DNA of 64,000 nt from Bacillota bacterium (lineage in GTDB: Bacteria > Bacillota > UBA4882 > UBA8346): assembly GCA_023394955.1 (NCBI GenBank), contig JAEWZY010000076.1:1-64000 (forward strand), read 5' to 3'. Both the position numbers and the translations under genes were made by a program. Each line of letters opens with the position of its first letter. Position 1 is the stretch's first letter. Shown in pieces: positions 54,734 through 64,000 of the stretch. The notes beneath the pieces are model-generated. The model had not been told where the DNA came from. It was given only the letters and a program-made list of their open reading frames with translations, and searched no databases.

Positions 54734-55588
54734 ATGATATATCAAGATAGTATCGGCCGTAAAGCCTTTATGGTTTTCAACTCCGTTTTATGTGTATCGG
54801 TCTGCTTAGCGGTGCTATTTCCATTATGGATGGCTGTGATGACCTCCTTGGCTCCGGATAAACAAGTTATTTTTAAAGAGTTCGTTGTTTGGCCGGAATC
54901 CTTCAGCTTAAAAACTTATGAACTCGTCTTTAAAAGCGGTTATATGAACGGGTTTATAGTTTCGATAGCTACTACAGTTATTGGAACGATTGCCTCGATG
55001 ATCTTAACTTTGTTCGCCGGATACGCTTTGGCCCAAAAGGATTTGGTTTTTCGCGGTTTTTTTATGAACTTCATCTTCATTACAATGGTCTTTGCCAACG
55101 GAATCATCCCATTTTATATGGTAGTCCAAAAACTGCATTTAATTGATAAGTATGCGGCGATCGTGATTCCGGTTTTAATTCAAACCTATAACTTAATTTT
55201 AATGAAGAATTACATGGTTTCCATTCCCGAGAGTTTAATTGAGTCGGCGCGTTTGGATGGCTGTTCCGAACTGGGAATCTTGTTCCGGATCGTGATTCCG
55301 GTCTCCATTCCGATCATCGCGGCGATCACCCTCTTTTATGCTGTTCATTACTGGAACCAATATCTTAACGTAGTAATGTTCATTAATGACGGGACCAAAT
55401 ATACGGTCCAAGTCCTGTTACGTCAATTGGTCTTTGAAAACGCTTCGGTCCAGACCGGCCAGAACAGGGTCTACAGTAACTTTAAGATGACGGTAATGGT
55501 CGTAGCGATGTTGCCGGTAATAATTATGTATCCTTTTATCCAACGGTACTTTATCTCCGGCATTATGCTGGGTTCAATTAAAGGTTAA
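54734..55588 (+). CDS. Oligogalacturonide ABC permease, YtcP/LplC type
   Basis: Second permease of the importer. The ATG at 54734 has AGAGGTG upstream; the GTG at 54725 lies inside that site. The 284-residue protein has six helices and the EAA loop IESARLDGCSELGILFRIVIP, and the family C-terminus GIMLGSIKG. Confidence 0.91.
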   Translation: MIYQDSIGRKAFMVFNSVLCVSVCLAVLFPLWMAVMTSLAPDKQVIFKEFVVWPESFSLKTYELVFKSGYMNGFIVSIATTVIGTIASMILTLFAGYALAQKDLVFRGFFMNFIFITMVFANGIIPFYMVVQKLHLIDKYAAIVIPVLIQTYNLILMKNYMVSIPESLIESARLDGCSELGILFRIVIPVSIPIIAAITLFYAVHYWNQYLNVVMFINDGTKYTVQVLLRQLVFENASVQTGQNRVYSNFKMTVMVVAMLPVIIMYPFIQRYFISGIMLGSIKG

Positions 55589-55832
55589 TGGGAAAATTGG
55601 AATAATTGCGGAAAGATATGGTTTTTGATGAAATATTAACTAACATCACGATTTTCTACAAAAAGTGGTCATCACTCACCATAAGATCCGGTTTTTGACA
55701 AGCGGTGAGGAGAGATAAATTATAGTTTTCTTCACTCTTGTCAGGTTTTACCGGTTGATGAAAGGAGTTGATGCCTGAGCTTAGGTGTTTTGTCTTTAGT
55801 GGACAGCATTTAAAATTAAGGAGGTAAGATCT

Positions 55833-57293
55833 GTGTTAAAAACCAAAAAAACAGTAGTGCTCGTGTTAGTCGGTTTAATGGTGCTTTCATTAGTAAGCGC
55901 CGTCGGCTTTAGCGCCAAAAAGCCGGTTCCTTTGAAAGTTTGTTTGCCCAGTTCCAGCTGGGGCAATAGCGCTGACCCCGGTCATTTGGATGAAGTCAAA
56001 AAGTATATGGAGAAGCAGACCAACACCAAAATTGAGATGATTGCTCCTCCGATGAATACTTATTCCGACAAGATTAACGTACTGCTTGCTTCCGGAGATA
56101 TCCCCGATGTATTCCGGGTAACCAAGGCGATGGTCAATATTCATACCTTTACCCAAAGAGGATATACCGCTGATCTTGATAAACTCATCAAAAAGAACAA
56201 AGCTTTCAAAAATATCGACCCGAAATACTTCGATTACATGAAGGTCAATGGCGTTGTCCGCGGGATTCCGATGGCTAAAGAATCCGAGAAATTCATTTGG
56301 CTCCGGAAAGATTTGGCTGACGGATATGGAGTTAAATTATCGAATACCCCGACCACAGATGAGTTTTACAATGAAATGAAAAAGGTCAGTGGCAGGATTC
56401 CTTTGACCTATCCGAAATTCCTTGATAATCTACCATTTTTCTATCATACTTTCGGTGTTTATGATGAATTCATCAAAGACGCGAAAGGCAAATATTATGA
56501 TGTCTTCAATACCCAAGATATGCGAGATTGCTTAACCTATCTCAATAAGCTTTATAAAGAAGGTATCTTAGACAAAGAATTCCCGACCAACGATAATACC
56601 GTGCTCCGGAACAACCTGATCTCCGGTAAAGCGGTTGCCAACATTGACTATGACAACCGGTATTTCTATTATAACGCTGAAATCACCCGGTTGGATCCGA
56701 ACGCCAAACCGAACCTGCAACCGATCTTCGTGCTGAAAGGGCCTAAAGGTCATGGCGGTACTCTGAACGAAGCTTGCCAAGACGCAATCGCCGTTTCCGC
56801 AAAATCAAAGAATCCGGAAGCCGCTGTTAACGTTATTGCTTGGGCTTATTACACTGTTGACGGGCAAAAGGCAATGCAGGTCGGTCTCCCTGGGAAACAC
56901 TTCGTAGTTGAAAACGGAGCTGCCAAATTAACTCCGCAAGCTGAAGCCGGCGGTATGTCATTAGACTTAACACTCTTAATGAAACGTCATGTTCCGTTGG
57001 AAGATCTCCAAAAAAGCTTTGGTTTCTCCTTCCCGAACGAAGAGAACTTAAAAACTTACTACAACTTGGTTAAAGACGTCAGCAAATATACCGGTCGCAA
57101 AGAAGTCATCTCCATGGGTCAATCCGCTGTTTATGACAGGATGGGGCCGGGCTTGGTCAAAAAACGCCAAGAGATCGCTTTGAAAGCCATCATTGGCACC
57201 GTTAGCATTGCCGATGCCTTCAAAGAATATGAAGCTTACTTCAAGAGCATCAACGGCGATCAAATTATTAAAGAATTAAACACCAGGAAATAA
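55833..57293 (+). CDS. Extracellular sugar-binding protein, LipO/LplA type
   Basis: A 486-residue binding protein. The signal peptide (about 1-29, with GFSAKK cleavage region) has no lipobox Cys, so the protein is predicted to be periplasmic and soluble. Segments typical of this large type include SGDIPDVFRV and RKDLADGYGVKL. The GTG start follows AAGGAGG. It is followed by a strong terminator, so the importer may be a separate unit from the enzymes. Confidence 0.92.
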   Translation: MLKTKKTVVLVLVGLMVLSLVSAVGFSAKKPVPLKVCLPSSSWGNSADPGHLDEVKKYMEKQTNTKIEMIAPPMNTYSDKINVLLASGDIPDVFRVTKAMVNIHTFTQRGYTADLDKLIKKNKAFKNIDPKYFDYMKVNGVVRGIPMAKESEKFIWLRKDLADGYGVKLSNTPTTDEFYNEMKKVSGRIPLTYPKFLDNLPFFYHTFGVYDEFIKDAKGKYYDVFNTQDMRDCLTYLNKLYKEGILDKEFPTNDNTVLRNNLISGKAVANIDYDNRYFYYNAEITRLDPNAKPNLQPIFVLKGPKGHGGTLNEACQDAIAVSAKSKNPEAAVNVIAWAYYTVDGQKAMQVGLPGKHFVVENGAAKLTPQAEAGGMSLDLTLLMKRHVPLEDLQKSFGFSFPNEENLKTYYNLVKDVSKYTGRKEVISMGQSAVYDRMGPGLVKKRQEIALKAIIGTVSIADAFKEYEAYFKSINGDQIIKELNTRK

Positions 57294-57317
57294 TTAAACG
57301 GTAAATAGATCTCCTAA

Positions 57318-57359
57318 TTGTCCTGTACAAGGGTTTCCCCTAGTGCAGGACAATTTTTT
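57318..57359 (+). terminator. Terminator after the importer genes
   Basis: TTGTCCTGTAC and GTGCAGGACAA pair (one G-T pair) across a 14-base loop, followed by six T. Confidence 0.9.
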
Positions 57360-57425
57360 AGATTAAAACTCATACCGCATATAATAACGAAGAAACCGTT
57401 GAAAAACGGTTAAGGGGTGGATCCT

Positions 57426-59348
57426 ATGGACCAAAAGAAATTTGTTATATTTTTTTTGCTGGGGTTTTGTTTTGTATTTAATTCAATTATGAGACATCCA
57501 CAAGATTCAGTTGAAGCTGCAATGGTGAAATTACCGTCTAATTATATTTTTTACATACCTGGTTTAAAAAATCCCAATGATCCTAAAGCGGACATCGAAG
57601 CTAATGGTTTTATCGCTTCCGACACTTTCAATTCTCACTTTATATTGATTGACGATACAAGAGGTAATAAAGTTTTAAAATTAAATACCTTAGATGGACA
57701 AAACGATATGTTAACCATTCCCCTCGATGGGACCGAGACAAAACTCACACTCATTTTTAAGGCCAAAGGAGCGGTTGTTCCCGATAAAGGCACCCCTTAT
57801 GGAATCCTTTGGGCTCTGTGGCAGCGGGGCGAATATCAATCCCTGCTTCGCCATAATTCAACCAACCAAATTAAAGGCAGTTCCGGATTATCCCGGTTAA
57901 ATCCGGAGAATGTTGTTTCGGATTGGCATGATTACCGGCTCGTCTTCGGCTTGGCGGACGATGGAAAAGCGATGACCGCCACGGTTTTTATCAATGGGAA
58001 ACAAAGACATCAGACCGCTAATTTTGAAAACAGAAACGGCTCAGGAAACTTTTTGCAGTTTGGAGAAAATGACGGAAGTACCAATGGACTGGGACGCTAT
58101 CCCTATTTGTTGCTGATTAAAGACGAAGATGTAAGCGGTAAAAGTCTTAAAGAATTAAGCAAAATTGTCGGTTTTGACCTAGAGGCTAACCCGGAACTGG
58201 TGGACGATGCCGACCCAGTGAGCAAAAAACCGGCTAAAAAACCAACGGGTATTAATATGACCGCTGTTGACGCCAGTAGCAAAGATCTAAATTATATTGA
58301 TCCCGCCTTTATCAAAGATGGCGTAATCGACCTTACAAAACTTCCTTATAGTAAGAATATAGCCCAAAAAGTAACCGCCAATCCCAAAATAGCACCACGT
58401 ATCTTGAAAAAAGCCGTGGCCATAGTCGACCCCAGCGGTTCTAATGGAGCCTATCGAACAATCAAAGAGGCGATCGACGCGGTTCAATCGGGCGCGTTAA
58501 TTTATATTAAACCCGGTACTTATCAAGAAAAAATAAGAATAACAAAAGCGGATCTTAGCTTAATCGGAGAAAGTCCGGCTAATACCATCATCTATGGTTA
58601 TGAATCGGATTACGGCGGGATCGGTGGTAACATTCTAGTAGAAGTGGATCTTCCCGAATCCGGCTATTTTACCGCTGAAAACATTACTTTCTACAACAAA
58701 GGAGCGGAATGGAATAAAACCTGGGGTAATGTTGAGAGAAGGTCGGTTACATTGGCTACGAAAAACGTGCATCAAGGATATTTGAAAAATTGCATCTTCC
58801 TCGGGCAGCAAGACACCATGTATCTGAGATCCGGAAGACAGTATTTTGAAAATTGCTACATTGAAGGGGAGGTCGACTTCATCTGTGGCGGCGCGACAGT
58901 TTTATTTGACAATTGCCATATTCATTCGATCTTTCACAAAGAAGGCGGGTATATAACCGCCCCCGCTCCGTCGGATACCAACGGTGCTGGGTTCAACAAC
59001 GGATATGTTTTTGAGGAGTGTCTGTTAACAGTTGATCCCACTATGACCTGGAAAAACATTTTTCTGGGGAGAGGGGCCTGGAACGGCGGGAGCAATGGAG
59101 CGCCGAACCAAGCAAAGGTAGTTTTTCTTAATTCACAGATTCATGGCCAAATTAATTCCAGAGCTTGGGCTGATTGGGACAATGTCTCCACTGCGGCAAA
59201 ACAGTTTTTTAGAGAGTATCGCAATACCGGAGAGGGAGCTATTACTTTAGAAACTTCAACTAGATTATTTTTAACCGAGACGGAGTACAGATCCACTTAC
59301 AGTTCACCCAAGAAGATTTTAGGATTTAAGCCAAAGATGCCATATTAA
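57426..59348 (+). CDS. Exported pectinesterase (CE8) with N-terminal LamG-like domain
   Basis: Removes methyl groups from pectin. The ATG at 57426 has AAGGGG at 8-base spacing. The 640-residue protein has a signal peptide (about 1-30), a laminin-G-like or concanavalin-like beta domain (about 35-225) and a right-handed beta-helix pectinesterase domain (about 320-635). Catalytic segments are GQQDTMY (first Asp), VDFICGGATVLFDNC (second Asp) and FLGRGAW (Arg, with one extra Gly compared with the usual LGRPW). The N-terminal domain may bind polysaccharide. Confidence 0.92.
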   Translation: MDQKKFVIFFLLGFCFVFNSIMRHPQDSVEAAMVKLPSNYIFYIPGLKNPNDPKADIEANGFIASDTFNSHFILIDDTRGNKVLKLNTLDGQNDMLTIPLDGTETKLTLIFKAKGAVVPDKGTPYGILWALWQRGEYQSLLRHNSTNQIKGSSGLSRLNPENVVSDWHDYRLVFGLADDGKAMTATVFINGKQRHQTANFENRNGSGNFLQFGENDGSTNGLGRYPYLLLIKDEDVSGKSLKELSKIVGFDLEANPELVDDADPVSKKPAKKPTGINMTAVDASSKDLNYIDPAFIKDGVIDLTKLPYSKNIAQKVTANPKIAPRILKKAVAIVDPSGSNGAYRTIKEAIDAVQSGALIYIKPGTYQEKIRITKADLSLIGESPANTIIYGYESDYGGIGGNILVEVDLPESGYFTAENITFYNKGAEWNKTWGNVERRSVTLATKNVHQGYLKNCIFLGQQDTMYLRSGRQYFENCYIEGEVDFICGGATVLFDNCHIHSIFHKEGGYITAPAPSDTNGAGFNNGYVFEECLLTVDPTMTWKNIFLGRGAWNGGSNGAPNQAKVVFLNSQIHGQINSRAWADWDNVSTAAKQFFREYRNTGEGAITLETSTRLFLTETEYRSTYSSPKKILGFKPKMPY

Positions 59349-59363
59349 TTCTATATTAAAATT

Positions 59364-59396
59364 AAGGCAGGAGCTTTTATAGCGCCTGTCTTGATT
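59364..59396 (+). terminator. Terminator after the pectinesterase
   Basis: AAGGCAGG and CCTGTCTT pair (one G-T pair), with GC closing the loop, followed by GATTTT. Moderate strength. Confidence 0.6.
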
Positions 59397-59432
59397 TTAT
59401 AATATAATTATCATAAAAACTAGGTGATGCGG

Positions 59433-61031
59433 ATGAAAACAGTAATGGAATTTGCTGAGAATGTTTTGAAGTTTGGTAGGGACCGTTATCATGAACGACC
59501 TTCTCCACTATTTGCCGATGGAATTGATGTGAATACCGGCGAACATTTGAAATGGGTCTTGCCTGGAGGAAGAGAAGTAGTAGTCTCTAATCTAGCTTGC
59601 CAACAAAACCTTTATCGAACTTTAACCGCGTTAACGAATATAACCGGAGACCCCAAGTACAAAGAGGCGGCTCAAACAGGGTTAAAGTATCATTTCGACT
59701 ATTTAGCCGATGATAGCGGCTTACTGCAGTGGGGCGGGCATCGTTTTATCGACTTGCTGACCTTGGAACCAACCGGTCCGGGTGGTAAGGAAATGGTACA
59801 TGAGCTAAAAAATGCCTTTCCTTATTACGAATTAATGTACGAAGTCAATCCGGAAGCGACAATTAGGTTCATTAAGGCATTTTGGAATGCCCATATTATC
59901 GATTGGGATGAATTGTATCTGAGCCGTCACGGCCAATACGGATTAAAACTAGGCCCGGTTTGGGACCATACACCGGTAAACCGTCCAACCTTTCGGGAAT
60001 CCAACGGGCTATCCTTTATTAATGCCGGTAGTGATCTGATTTATGCAGCCGGGACTCTATACCGGCTTAACGGGGATCCGAAAGCGTTAAATTGGGCTAA
60101 ACATTTAGCTTGGCAATATGTTGCTGCCCGGCATCCTCAAACCGGACTTGGGGCTTATCAATTTACCCAACCGAAACAAGTCGCCGCGACAACTGATGAT
60201 AATATTACCCTTTCTAAATTTGGTGATCGGGCTAAAAGACAATTTGGGCCGGAATTTGGGTCTATTGCCTTAGAGGGGAATGTCCTTTTTCATAAGCAAG
60301 GAGAGAAAATATACAGCGAGAATATGTTGATGCAGATCCAACTAGCTTGGGAAATTGCAGCTGCAGGCAGTGATTTATTGGAATGGAGCCGTCAAGGACT
60401 GCTTAGTTTCGCTAAGTATGGGTATGACGGCGCAACTAATCAAATTAAACCAATGTTTGCTGATGGAAATGATCTAACAGGTTATGTTTTAAGACGTAAT
60501 GGTTATTATGGGAAAGCAGGTACTGCTTTGGTCAGGGAAGATGCTGATTGTAAGTATTTGCTTACTTATGCAAGAGGATTTCTTTACATCAATGACGAAA
60601 AGTTATGGCAGACGGCCCGAAGTATTGCTAAGGGGAATAGCTTAGGTGATTTAGGAGTTGAACCGGGTAGGGGACTTAAAATAAATTTGGAGACTAAATG
60701 CTCCGATCCGAAAGCCCTTTTTGCCTTGGTCGACCTTTTTCGGGCGACTTCAAATTCAGAGTATTTGAGATTAGGCCAAGTTATCGCCGCCAACATTGAA
60801 AAAACGTATTTTCACAAAGGGTATTTTCTTAAAGGACGTGAATATCGATACGCAAGATTAGATGCAGTTGAACCTTTGGCATTACTGGCCTTGGAAGCGG
60901 CGCTTCGGGACGAGCCGGATTTGGTTCCGGTATTCATCAATAGCAGCGGTTATATCGGCGGCGACTATCAGGAACCGGACGGAACTGTTCGGAACGCCTA
61001 TGACCGAGAGTTTTATGATTTGAAGCAATAG
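59433..61031 (+). CDS. Cytoplasmic pectate lyase, PL2-like
   Basis: A 532-residue protein of (alpha/alpha) barrel type, with length and segments like the PL2 lyases that split oligogalacturonides by beta-elimination. Putative metal ligands are the His in WGGHRF, the Glu/His in MVHELKNAFP and the His in FWNAHIID. There is no signal peptide, so it would act on imported oligogalacturonides. The ATG at 59433 has AGGTG at 6-base spacing. Family assignment is from memory of motifs; a related glucuronyl hydrolase cannot be excluded. Confidence 0.65.
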   Translation: MKTVMEFAENVLKFGRDRYHERPSPLFADGIDVNTGEHLKWVLPGGREVVVSNLACQQNLYRTLTALTNITGDPKYKEAAQTGLKYHFDYLADDSGLLQWGGHRFIDLLTLEPTGPGGKEMVHELKNAFPYYELMYEVNPEATIRFIKAFWNAHIIDWDELYLSRHGQYGLKLGPVWDHTPVNRPTFRESNGLSFINAGSDLIYAAGTLYRLNGDPKALNWAKHLAWQYVAARHPQTGLGAYQFTQPKQVAATTDDNITLSKFGDRAKRQFGPEFGSIALEGNVLFHKQGEKIYSENMLMQIQLAWEIAAAGSDLLEWSRQGLLSFAKYGYDGATNQIKPMFADGNDLTGYVLRRNGYYGKAGTALVREDADCKYLLTYARGFLYINDEKLWQTARSIAKGNSLGDLGVEPGRGLKINLETKCSDPKALFALVDLFRATSNSEYLRLGQVIAANIEKTYFHKGYFLKGREYRYARLDAVEPLALLALEAALRDEPDLVPVFINSSGYIGGDYQEPDGTVRNAYDREFYDLKQ

Positions 61032-61162
61032 AATTTAAGTTTTTATTTTATTCGGTCAGCTAGTAGTTTGAAATCTAAACAAGAGGATACTAAACTGATT
61101 TAAAAACAGCTTTTAATCCGTAGAATTTAATATAGATAATTTTAGTTTAAAAGGGCAGGACC

Positions 61163-62959
61163 ATGCTGAAAAAATTACCGGTTAATCTGGAAACTACTAG
61201 TGACTTCATTTTAACTTCAAAACAAAAAATGATTCTCTACTTGGGAATCATTATGTTTTTAGTTTTTTTAATCATGAACGGCGTTTTTTCTAAAATGTAT
61301 TCCGATAATGTCAAGGAAATAGTTTTGCGAGAGTTTGATAATAAAATTGAACAAACCTGCCGTTATCTGGATTTGATTGTTGGAAATATTCAAACCACTT
61401 CTGAAATTATCTTTACTAATCAATTGGTCCAAGAACAAGCATTGGAAGAAAGAACCGGAAGTCCGTTTCAGATTTTAAGCCGGATGGATCTGCTCTCTTT
61501 TTTACAAGGGATTGCCTTTACAACTGAAGAGGTAAATTCAATCGATCTTTTTTTGAATAAAGCCGAGATATTGGTGCCGTCTGATCAAGGGATTTATTCT
61601 AAATTGGATCGGGAGGATATTGATTGGTATCATCAATTGGGTCAGGTTGATAAGATCGTTTGGACTGATGATTACGGCCCAAAACCTTTTCTAAGATCAA
61701 GAGCAAAAAACCAGGTTACCATGATTAGGCCTCTGGTTTCTACCGTAACTTGGGAAAAAGTAGGATTGATTGCGATTAATATAGACAAAAGGGTGATCAA
61801 GGATTTAATATCCAGTGACTCTAATGCTAACAATATTTTGATTAGTCCAATGGGTAAAGTGATTGTCGAATCATTAAGCGAAGATTATAATTACGGCGAT
61901 TTGAATCACAATATCAGGACAATTAAAGAAAAACTAAAAAAGGGGGAACATTTTGGGCGAATTCAAGGAATCAACAGTGTGTTTTTAACTCATACTTTAT
62001 CCTCTACCGGGTGGGAAATTGTTTCCTTCGCGCCGATTGGTCCTTCATTAATGGAAATTTCCAAGTTTCGTAATTATGTAATAATGTTTTTGATTTCGAA
62101 CTTATTGATACTCATAGTTTTGATAATTTTTACTACTAAAAAAATGTTTGAACCCGTGAATAAATTGATCGGTTTCATGAAAAAAGTAGAACAAGGAAAT
62201 TTAAATGTAACAATCGAAGATAATCGGAAAGATGAGTTCGGCTACATATATAGTAATTTTAACCGGATGGTGGCGAATATTAGATATCTGTTTCAGGAAT
62301 TGTATGAAGAAAAATTATTGAAAAAGGATGCAGAATTAAAATTATTACAATCAAAAATAAATCCTCATTTTATCTATAATATTTTTAACAATATGAGTTG
62401 GCTGTTGGAGTTGGAAAAGTATAACGATTTAAGAGAAATGATCGATTCCGTCGCTAAATACCATAAAACCAGTCTTAATTATGGCAGCGATTTCATTAGG
62501 ATTGCCGATAATGTTGAACAGTTAAAAAGTTATGCTAAAATTCAAATGATTCGTTTTAAGAATAAATTCGATTGCGAATTTGAGATCGACCCGAAAATCT
62601 TGGATTATAAAATCCCGGTCTTTATTTTACAACCGCTACTGGAAAATGCTATTTGTCACGGAGTGGAGCCCAAAGAGGATAATGGTTTTATCAAAGTTAC
62701 AATCAAACGGAATAAAGGGAATTTGATTTGTACTATTCAAGATAATGGAGTAGGGATCGAAAAGGAGAGACTAGCTGAAATTAAAAAGAATATTAACGAT
62801 GAAATCCTCGATAGTAATCGACATTTTGCCCTTACTAATGTTAATAAGCGAATTAGATTGAGGTATGGACCGGAATACGGCTTGAAGATCATCAGTAAGA
62901 AAGGTGAAGGTACAAAAGTAACCGTAGTGATGCCTCTAACGGAGATGGAGGGAAAATAA
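61163..62959 (+). CDS. YesM-type sensor histidine kinase
   Basis: Sensor for carbohydrate use. The 598-residue protein has helices at about 24-44 and 310-335 around an extracytoplasmic Cache-like domain, then HAMP, a coiled coil and the His_kinase domain with LLQSKINPHFIYNIFNNMSW, and a HATPase domain with QPLLENAICHG and TIQDNGVGI. GGGCAGGA precedes the ATG. It is coupled to the regulator gene by one base between stop and start. It lies directly after the pectin enzymes. Confidence 0.94.
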   Translation: MLKKLPVNLETTSDFILTSKQKMILYLGIIMFLVFLIMNGVFSKMYSDNVKEIVLREFDNKIEQTCRYLDLIVGNIQTTSEIIFTNQLVQEQALEERTGSPFQILSRMDLLSFLQGIAFTTEEVNSIDLFLNKAEILVPSDQGIYSKLDREDIDWYHQLGQVDKIVWTDDYGPKPFLRSRAKNQVTMIRPLVSTVTWEKVGLIAINIDKRVIKDLISSDSNANNILISPMGKVIVESLSEDYNYGDLNHNIRTIKEKLKKGEHFGRIQGINSVFLTHTLSSTGWEIVSFAPIGPSLMEISKFRNYVIMFLISNLLILIVLIIFTTKKMFEPVNKLIGFMKKVEQGNLNVTIEDNRKDEFGYIYSNFNRMVANIRYLFQELYEEKLLKKDAELKLLQSKINPHFIYNIFNNMSWLLELEKYNDLREMIDSVAKYHKTSLNYGSDFIRIADNVEQLKSYAKIQMIRFKNKFDCEFEIDPKILDYKIPVFILQPLLENAICHGVEPKEDNGFIKVTIKRNKGNLICTIQDNGVGIEKERLAEIKKNINDEILDSNRHFALTNVNKRIRLRYGPEYGLKIISKKGEGTKVTVVMPLTEMEGK

Positions 62960-62960
62960 A

Positions 62961-64000
62961 TTGTTTAAATTATTAATCGCTGATGACGAGCAGATTGTGA
63001 TCGAAGGAATTAAAGATAGTATTAGTTGGGACCAATATGACATCGAAGTAGTAGGGACCGCTAAGAATGGCGCCGAAGCGCTAAAACTAGCCAAAGAATT
63101 AAAGCCGGAGATCATCATCAGCGATATTAAGATGCCCGGTCTCAACGGCTTAGAATTCATCGAAGAATTGAAGTCCTTTTTACCCGATGTCAAAGTGATC
63201 TTGATTAGCGCTTACGAAGAATTTGACTACGCTAAACAAGCCATCCGTCTAGAGGTTAATTCATACCTTTCCAAACCGGTAAAAAAGGTAGAAGTAATTA
63301 ATGAGGTTTGTAAGATCAAGTCCTTGTTGGAACGGAAGCAACACGAAGAGGAAATGACCAAACGGCTCCAGCAACGTTTTAGCGAAAACTTGCCAATCTT
63401 AAGGGAGCACTTTTTAAACACTTTAATTCGAGGAATTAACGTTAGAGATCTAGAGACCAAGTTCCTGACATATAATATTAATCTTTTGCTCTATAAAATC
63501 GGAGTAATGGTCTGTAAAATGGATCATTTTCGGAGTATTAGTCTTGAGAATGATGAAGCCCAAATCCAGCTATTGATGCTCCGTATAACTGATGTTTTTA
63601 ATGAAACTACTTTTTCGGCAAGCAAAAGTATTACCTTTCAAAGTTACAATCAAGAAATCGTAACAATTTTTAACGCTCCCGGGGAGACTGAATTTCCAAT
63701 CAAGAGTTGGATTGGATTAGCAGAAAAGATTAAGGACCAGGTTTTAGAAGAGATCGGGATCGAGGTCAGTATTGGCATTGGCCGGATTTATCCCGAGATT
63801 AAAGATATTGGATTAGCATATAAAGAAGCAGTTAAAGCTTTGAACTATCGGCTGGTATATGGCGACAATAATGTTCTTTATATTGGAAATGTTGAGGATG
63901 TTGAAACTGATGCATACAGCTCATTAATTAATATCAATGAGTTATTGGAAAACATTCAGAACATTCTATATACTGGAAAGTTAAAAGAAGTCTACGATTT
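62961..64000 (+). CDS. YesN-type AraC response regulator, cut by the window edge
   Basis: Starts with TTG; GGAGG lies 10 bases upstream. The visible 346 residues have a receiver domain (acidic pocket ADDE, phospho-acceptor Asp in EIIISDIKMP, conserved Lys in YLSKPVKK) followed by a linker of the YesN type. The expected AraC helix-turn-helix lies beyond 64000. It is the partner of the preceding kinase and probable activator of the pectin locus. Confidence 0.92.
   Translation, partial: MFKLLIADDEQIVIEGIKDSISWDQYDIEVVGTAKNGAEALKLAKELKPEIIISDIKMPGLNGLEFIEELKSFLPDVKVILISAYEEFDYAKQAIRLEVNSYLSKPVKKVEVINEVCKIKSLLERKQHEEEMTKRLQQRFSENLPILREHFLNTLIRGINVRDLETKFLTYNINLLLYKIGVMVCKMDHFRSISLENDEAQIQLLMLRITDVFNETTFSASKSITFQSYNQEIVTIFNAPGETEFPIKSWIGLAEKIKDQVLEEIGIEVSIGIGRIYPEIKDIGLAYKEAVKALNYRLVYGDNNVLYIGNVEDVETDAYSSLININELLENIQNILYTGKLKEVYD

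Noticed and set aside
1..64000. CRISPR arrays, tRNA and rRNA genes
   Set aside because: No direct repeats with regular spacers and no tRNA- or rRNA-like segments were recognised. The two tandem arrays lack the repeat-spacer layout of CRISPR.

Overview
The window reads as chromosomal DNA of a fermentative or anaerobic bacterium of the Firmicutes (Bacillota) type that probably has an outer membrane. Firmicute-like signs are the aro genes followed by an M24 peptidase and EF-P, two DegV proteins, strong AGGAGG ribosome binding sites, TTG/GTG starts and YesM/YesN-like regulation. Signs of a second membrane are a TolC-family outer-membrane efflux gene in an operon with an adaptor and a MacB-type exporter, and two sugar-binding proteins with ordinary cleavable signal peptides and no lipobox. 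Hcp, many 4Fe-4S proteins and an aldo/keto reductase with iron-sulfur motifs fit an oxygen-poor life. Diderm Firmicutes such as Limnochordia/Hydrogenispora or Halanaerobiales would fit; this is inference, because no rRNA is present.

Layout. 1-5 kb: shikimate pathway genes aroC-aroK-aroB-aroQ, an Xaa-Pro peptidase and efp. 5.2-6.5 kb: a cytoplasmic GH13 enzyme. 6.7-10.8 kb: a four-gene hcp operon on the minus strand, divergent from a Crp/Fnr regulator, with a perfect palindrome at the position expected for an activator site. 11-17 kb: a membrane GGDEF/EAL protein, YchF, a hemolysin III family protein and a DegV protein. 17-18.3 kb: a gene-free stretch with a 21-bp tandem repeat array and a large predicted structured RNA. 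18.3-21.1 kb: small genes (EVE domain, membrane protein, acetyltransferase, possible nuclease). 21.3-29.3 kb: a TolC/HlyD/MacB-type export operon, a two-component system and an MFS transporter.

29.3-38.5 kb (minus strand): a sugar ABC importer beside a NarL-type two-component system, then potABCD for polyamine import. 38.5-46.3 kb: two RMD1-family membrane proteins, a sugar isomerase-like protein, a DedA protein, a NapH-like ferredoxin under a perfect promoter with a CsoR/CstR-like operator, a metallo-hydrolase, a PKD-repeat exported protein and a DUF2164 protein. 46.4-49.2 kb: a small AT-rich defence/mobile patch with an adenine methyltransferase, a frameshifted restriction gene broken at a C7 run, a recombinase remnant, a RelE/ParE-type toxin-antitoxin pair and a 22-bp repeat array. 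49.2-53.5 kb: an aldo/keto reductase, a second DegV protein and a J-domain gene coupled to a leucine-rich-repeat gene. 53.7-64 kb: a pectin-use locus with a LplB/YtcP/LipO-type importer, an exported pectinesterase, a signal-less PL2-like pectate lyase and a YesM/YesN-type sensor-regulator pair that runs off the right edge.

How the genes fit together: the pectin locus is a self-contained route in which pectin is de-esterified outside, oligogalacturonides are imported and then cleaved inside, under control of the downstream two-component system. The hcp operon looks like a nitrosative-stress unit controlled by the divergent regulator. The least explained parts are the 17.1-18.3 kb repeat/RNA region, the 46.4-49.2 kb patch and the J-domain/LRR pair.
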